Shown here in pieces: positions 60,801 to 64,000 of a stretch of 64,000 bases of DNA. Under the pieces are notes generated by a model. It worked only from the letters and a program-made list of their open reading frames with translations. It had not been told where the DNA came from and ran no database searches. Position numbers and translations under genes: made by a program. Positions within the stretch are counted from its first letter, which is position 1, and every line of letters starts with the position of its first letter. Source of the DNA: an uncultured Prevotella sp. (lineage in GTDB: Bacteria > Bacteroidota > Bacteroidia > Bacteroidales > Bacteroidaceae); NCBI GenBank assembly GCA_937907705.1, contig CALCVP010000083.1, positions 79,415 through 143,414 on the forward strand, in the 5' to 3' direction.

Positions 60801-61473
60801 CTTTGTTACATATTATACATTTAGGCAAGAAGCTGTAAGTTAGGGTTAGTTTCAATGCCGAATAACAGTCTGTATTTTTAAATAATCCTGAGCTTTTGAT
60901 AGTGTAAGGGTCTGCTACGCCATCGAGTTTATCGCTCAATGTAAAATGCATAGTCCACTCCACGCCCAGATTTATGCGTTTTCCAAGTTTGTATTTGACG
61001 CCCACTCCCAAGGGAAGATTAGCCGTAAAGACACTTCCCTCTTCAGGTTTTACATAGGTAACGCCCAATCCCAAGGCAATGAAAGGGGTGAGTCGTTTTG
61101 CCCCTCGATACTCAAGTCCTGTACCATAAGGCCAAAAGTTGTACTCATAAGTAAGGCAAAGGTCTGTCAACGAATTGCTGAATTCCATGGGGTTGTCATG
61201 TATTTCAGGATACCATGTGGTTACATTGGCAGAGTTTCCCTTTATTTTTCCAAACGAGAGGTCCAGCTTCAGCACCATATAAGGGTTAAACACGCGGCGC
61301 AACACCAGCTCTGTTACCGGTTGCATGTTCTTGGTCAAGCTCCCGTTAAAGTCGCCTTGATAACTCATCATGCCTACACCCGCACCTATTTCCATGCGAT
61401 ATTCATCGTCGGTTTGTGCGTTAGCAACCGTCAATGGCAGCAACATAAGCATACTAAGTAAGGCTTTCTTCAT
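60793..61473 (-). CDS. DUF6089 family outer membrane beta-barrel protein
   Basis: 226 residues; signal cleavage ANA/QTDDEY. Alternating hydrophobic strands (EIGAGVGMMSYQGDFNG, TPFIALGLGVTYVKP, INLGVEWTMHFTLSD) fit a small porin-like barrel of 8-10 strands. The family is known only as a Bacteroidota outer membrane protein usually placed beside uppS and bamA, suggesting a role in envelope building. Function unproven. Ends within the uppS start. Confidence 0.87.
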   Translation of the reverse strand: MKKALLSMLMLLPLTVANAQTDDEYRMEIGAGVGMMSYQGDFNGSLTKNMQPVTELVLRRVFNPYMVLKLDLSFGKIKGNSANVTTWYPEIHDNPMEFSNSLTDLCLTYEYNFWPYGTGLEYRGAKRLTPFIALGLGVTYVKPEEGSVFTANLPLGVGVKYKLGKRINLGVEWTMHFTLSDKLDGVADPYTIKSSGLFKNTDCYSALKLTLTYSFLPKCIICNKDE

Positions 61474-61523
61474 GATGAGTATCTATTATATATAATGTAA
61501 CAAGACCGCTGTTGGTCTGTCTG

Positions 61524-62978
61524 TTACTTTATAAAGGATGTTTGCTGCTGCTTCCATCCCAACTTATTGAGTCGTCCGCGCCATACATTGCCGTTGCCGC
61601 CACAGATAATCCACAGGCGATTCTCCTTATCTACAGTCATGGCAAACACATTGCTACCGCTATTGCTGAAATTACTTGGCAACACATTTACCTTGTCGTT
61701 GTGCCATGTCAAGCCATTGTCCTCACTGGTATAAATGTGTGAGAAGGCAGCAGTACTGCCTGATGCCGCAGCACTGATATTCTGACCGCCCAAGGCAATA
61801 AGTTTGCCTCCATAATTCAATATGGTCAATCCCGCCATTGCCGGCAGGTTATAGCTATTCTTTTCGCTGTTAAGATTCCAGCTGTGTGTGCGCGATTCTG
61901 CCTTTGTCTCTTCTATTTTGTTCCAAAGTACAGCCAATGTATCGCCTTCTGCATTGCCTGTTTGTGGCAATCCTGCCAGCACCACTTCTTCTACTGAGCT
62001 ATCGTTTTTATGCTTCAAGCCCGCAACGACATAATTGTCCATCGGCAGTTGTGCTTTATCGTCTGCCAGATTATCCTGTTCCCATACACCGCCTGACGCA
62101 GAATGAAGTATATTGCGGTCTGCATCGAGTGCATACATGTATGTATTTCCTGCTCCCAACAGTTGCTTTACATCGTCTGTACCCACCGCCCCATTAATGT
62201 CTGAAGCATCTCTCCAGTTCTGGCCGTCAGTAGACACGATGAGTTTGCCCGCTGTGATTGTAAACAAGCTATTGTTTTGTGCCACTACGTTTTTATACGC
62301 ATCAGCATCCAAATTTTTATTGGTGTTCAGTTTAGTCCATCCTGCGTTTATATCATCAGCATTGGCTGTATATGCCACGGTAGCGTTATCCTTCAGCCCA
62401 AACAGATAGAGTCGGTTTTCTATTGTTACGGCTTTCATGCCCTTCATACCCTCAAATGCTTCCTGATTAGATTCTTTATACCAGCGGAAAGAATCCGGAT
62501 ATTCTTTATGCACATTGAGTGTAACCATGTATTTGCGATAAGCTGAGGCGTCATTGGCCACAACGCGGAACTCGCGTGTAGTGGTAAAGTCGATAGAGTC
62601 GCTGCTGCTATAATAGTTAAGCGTGTCGCTATCTACATTTTTGATAATGATATAACCTCCATTTTTACTGTTAACGGTGCACAACACGTGTGCGATGTCT
62701 GTACCTTGCGGCAGAGAATCGGCATTATACACAAGACCTTGCTTTTGGTCTATATACATTTTATAGTCGCTTCCCGTAACTGTGGTGGTATAGGTACTGT
62801 CAGCTGTGCCAGCACTGTTCTTCCCAGTATAGTATCGGTTCAGTGTTCCGAGGGTGAAAGAAGTCATGGCTGTATCGCTGTAGTAAACTACATCATTATC
62901 AGTATCGCTGAGACATGATGTGACGAGCATCACGGCTGAAAGCAATATAATAAAAGGTAGGATAATCCTTTTCATCAA
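61524..62978 (-). CDS. DUF6242 family lipoprotein
   Basis: 484 residues; lipobox LVTSCLSD. The first ~170 residues form a beta-rich domain; from ~190 on, repeated units such as VTIENRLYLFGLKDN and LTILNYGGKLIALGGQN suggest a Kelch/propeller-like fold. Function unknown; probably on the cell surface or in the periplasm. 50 bp before DUF6089 on the same strand, so it may be the first gene of a DUF6242-DUF6089-uppS operon, with a promoter at 63001. Confidence 0.85.
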   Translation of the reverse strand: MMKRIILPFIILLSAVMLVTSCLSDTDNDVVYYSDTAMTSFTLGTLNRYYTGKNSAGTADSTYTTTVTGSDYKMYIDQKQGLVYNADSLPQGTDIAHVLCTVNSKNGGYIIIKNVDSDTLNYYSSSDSIDFTTTREFRVVANDASAYRKYMVTLNVHKEYPDSFRWYKESNQEAFEGMKGMKAVTIENRLYLFGLKDNATVAYTANADDINAGWTKLNTNKNLDADAYKNVVAQNNSLFTITAGKLIVSTDGQNWRDASDINGAVGTDDVKQLLGAGNTYMYALDADRNILHSASGGVWEQDNLADDKAQLPMDNYVVAGLKHKNDSSVEEVVLAGLPQTGNAEGDTLAVLWNKIEETKAESRTHSWNLNSEKNSYNLPAMAGLTILNYGGKLIALGGQNISAAASGSTAAFSHIYTSEDNGLTWHNDKVNVLPSNFSNSGSNVFAMTVDKENRLWIICGGNGNVWRGRLNKLGWKQQQTSFIK

Positions 62979-63000
62979 ATAGAATTTTTATTTTTAGCTG

Positions 63001-63008
63001 CAAATTTA
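63001..63008 (-). promoter_or_regulatory. Promoter -7 box of the DUF6242 gene
   Basis: TAAATTTG on the minus strand fits TAnnTTTG, 23 bp before the start codon. Confidence 0.65.
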
Positions 63009-63186
63009 ATCAGAATTCCGCAAACAGCGTTCTTTTTATTGGCTTTATTATCTAAAATATTAATAAATTGGAGTTTTTTATATACATTTTCAAAATAGGG
63101 TATCTGTTTTTCAATGGCTTTTACATGTTTTAAAAACTCTTACAATATGATGATGACAGGGGGCTGTATAACTGTAAATTACATAA

Positions 63187-63226
63187 CAAAAATAAAAGGC
63201 AGTATGAATCACTCACACTACCTTTT
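63187..63226 (-). terminator. Rho-independent terminator of the 31-codon gene
   Basis: On the minus strand AAAAGGTAGT and ACTGCCTTTT (plus 63217-63226 and 63194-63203) pair with one G-U, and ATTTTTG follows. It begins 8 bp beyond the stop of the small reading frame. Confidence 0.7.
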
Positions 63227-63233
63227 ATGAACT

Positions 63234-63329
63234 TTAATCAATGTTGGTATTCATAAGGGTAACAATACACAAAGCAGTTGTTACCAAAAATATGCCTAAC
63301 ATCGTTATCGTTTCAAAATCTAATAACAT
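63234..63329 (-). CDS. 31-residue single-span membrane peptide (small hypothetical)
   Basis: The frame reads MLLDFETITMLGIF, then LVTTALCIVTLMNTNID. Residues ~9-26 form one hydrophobic span with charged residues only at the ends. The reason to call it is the transcription unit around it: a TATCTTTG promoter 64 bp upstream with a correctly spaced TTG, no other ATG in the leader, and a terminator 8 bp after the stop. I know no family for it. It could be a small membrane regulator of the kind that binds a transporter, or a type I toxin; no antisense RNA is evident. An alternative is a small RNA with a chance reading frame. Confidence 0.55.
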   Translation of the reverse strand: MLLDFETITMLGIFLVTTALCIVTLMNTNID

Positions 63330-63829
63330 AATCTTTACCTTAAATCTATCAAACTACTAACCTATGAAAACTGTATTCTCACGAACACGATGCAAAGATA
63401 GTGGTTTGTGTGCGAACACACAAGCTTTTTACCCATTATTTTTCGCCATTTAATTCTTTTTTGATTTATGTCAAAGATATTAAGTAAAAGAGTGCTTCAT
63501 TTGCTAAAAAAAGACAACAATTGGTGCTTTTCCATAGCCTACAGCTACTTTATGACATAAAGAACAAGTATATCTATACTTTTTGATACCAACCATTGTT
63601 TTTTGACTTTACGCCTTGTTTCATTGCATTTTCACCAAGCGACAGTCGCTCTTCTGTAAACTTGAAGCAATATTGTCTCACTGTCTTTCCCGCAACAGCG
63701 AAAACAGGACACCTGAAGAAAAGGCGAACAGGCAGCCCTAAAAAAGGTACGTATTCTGCCAAACGCTTGTTTCTGTTGAATAAGAGACAAGGATTAAGCA
63801 TCTTGTGCCAAAGCAAACGGCAAAAGAAA
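63330..63829. other. Spacer between the small gene and pckA
   Basis: About 500 bp. The left 100 bp hold the promoter and palindrome of the small gene. A second TATCTTTG box on the minus strand lies at 63472-63479. Frames of 90-95 codons on both strands (63574-63868) are basic, lack a fold or signal and overlap each other and the pckA terminator; I do not call them. Confidence 0.45.
63393..63423 (-). promoter_or_regulatory. Promoter with internal palindrome, small membrane peptide gene
   Basis: On the minus strand TTG (63423-63421), a 20-bp gap and TATCTTTG (63400-63393). The gap contains TTGTGTG-CGAA-CACACAA (63406-63423), a perfect 7-bp inverted repeat overlapping the -33 box, well placed for a repressor or activator. 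Confidence 0.6.
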
Positions 63830-63858
63830 AGCCTGCAACCACATGGTGATTGCAGGCT
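63821..63858 (-). terminator. Rho-independent terminator of pckA
   Basis: AGCCTGCAA (63830-63838) and TTGCAGGCT (63850-63858) form a perfect 9-bp stem; on the minus strand TTTTCTTTTG follows. It is 45 bp beyond the pckA stop. Confidence 0.85.
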
Positions 63859-63902
63859 CAATAAATAATAATTTCAATGTAAATCTATGCAAACTGATGC
63901 AG

Positions 63903-64000
63903 ATTACAGCTGAGGACCAGCAGCTACGAGAGCCTTACCAGCCTCATTGTTCTCATACTTCTTGAAGTTCTTGATGAAGCGAGCAGCCAAATCCTTAGCC
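63903..64000 (-). CDS. pckA: Phosphoenolpyruvate carboxykinase (ATP), C-terminal end only
   Basis: Only the last 32 codons lie in the window. They read AKDLAARFIKNFKKYENN and then EAGKALVAAGPQL, which matches the C-terminus of Bacteroidota ATP-dependent PEP carboxykinase as I recall it (FxKNFxK ... NEAGKALVAAGP). In this phylum the enzyme links PEP and oxaloacetate at the entry of the succinate pathway. The rest of the gene is beyond the right edge. Confidence 0.7.

Noticed and set aside
63574..63868. Overlapping 90-95 codon frames on both strands
   Set aside because: Both cannot be real; neither has a signal, fold or promoter, and they run into the pckA terminator.

Overview
This is chromosomal DNA from a member of the Bacteroidota, most likely Prevotella in the broad sense. 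The evidence is a SusC/SusD pair with an ECF sigma factor and FecR, a BamA-OmpH-UppS cluster, DUF4290, DUF6089 and DUF6242 proteins, promoters of the TTTG / TAnnTTTG type instead of Shine-Dalgarno signals, and many signal peptides cut just before glutamine. No phage, insertion sequence, rRNA or CRISPR array was seen.

Layout. 1-4.4 kb: a cut-off nucleotidyltransferase-aminotransferase fusion and the two-subunit 2-oxoacid:ferredoxin oxidoreductase. 5.1-8.4 kb (minus): opine-dehydrogenase-like protein, nadD, gmk, yicC. 8.5-14.7 kb (plus): tsaB, DUF4290, murA, rimM, dxr, rseP. 14.9-18.5 kb: MATE exporter, DUF3737, PatB-type C-S lyase. 18.6-22.1 kb (minus): M28 enzyme (probable type II glutaminyl cyclase), amidotransferase-dipeptidase fusion, Lrp regulator. 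22.8-25.5 kb: three FKBP-type isomerases. 25.8-27.4 kb: sirtuin and a GYF_2/DUF4359 protein. 27.7-36.4 kb (minus): sigma factor, FecR, SusC, SusD and a histidine acid phosphatase, which looks like a self-sensing uptake locus for a phosphorylated nutrient. 36.6-38.3 kb: MFS exporter and nitroreductase. 38.5-46.6 kb (minus): pectin locus with pectinesterase, rhamnogalacturonan acetylesterase and a kinase-less propeller/AraC membrane regulator. 46.7 kb: tRNA-Arg(CCT). 46.9-51 kb: TolC-family protein and a TonB-dependent receptor. 51-53 kb: metG and a decayed lipoprotein gene. 53.8-63 kb (minus): murI, three OmpH/Skp chaperones, bamA, uppS, DUF6089, DUF6242. 63.2 kb: a 31-codon membrane peptide gene with its own promoter and terminator. 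The right edge holds the 3' end of pckA.

The most unusual structure lies between the genes. At least twelve spacers carry short arrays of degenerate repeats with a period of exactly 22 bp. One family (seven sites) is built from 17-nt imperfect palindromes of the form CRANWGCA-S-TGCWNTYG plus a 5-nt spacer. Its arrays end in a distinct last unit, and in two cases the last two units form a perfect 17-bp hairpin. Five other spacers use unrelated sequences but keep the same 22-bp step. Nothing in the coding annotation explains them.
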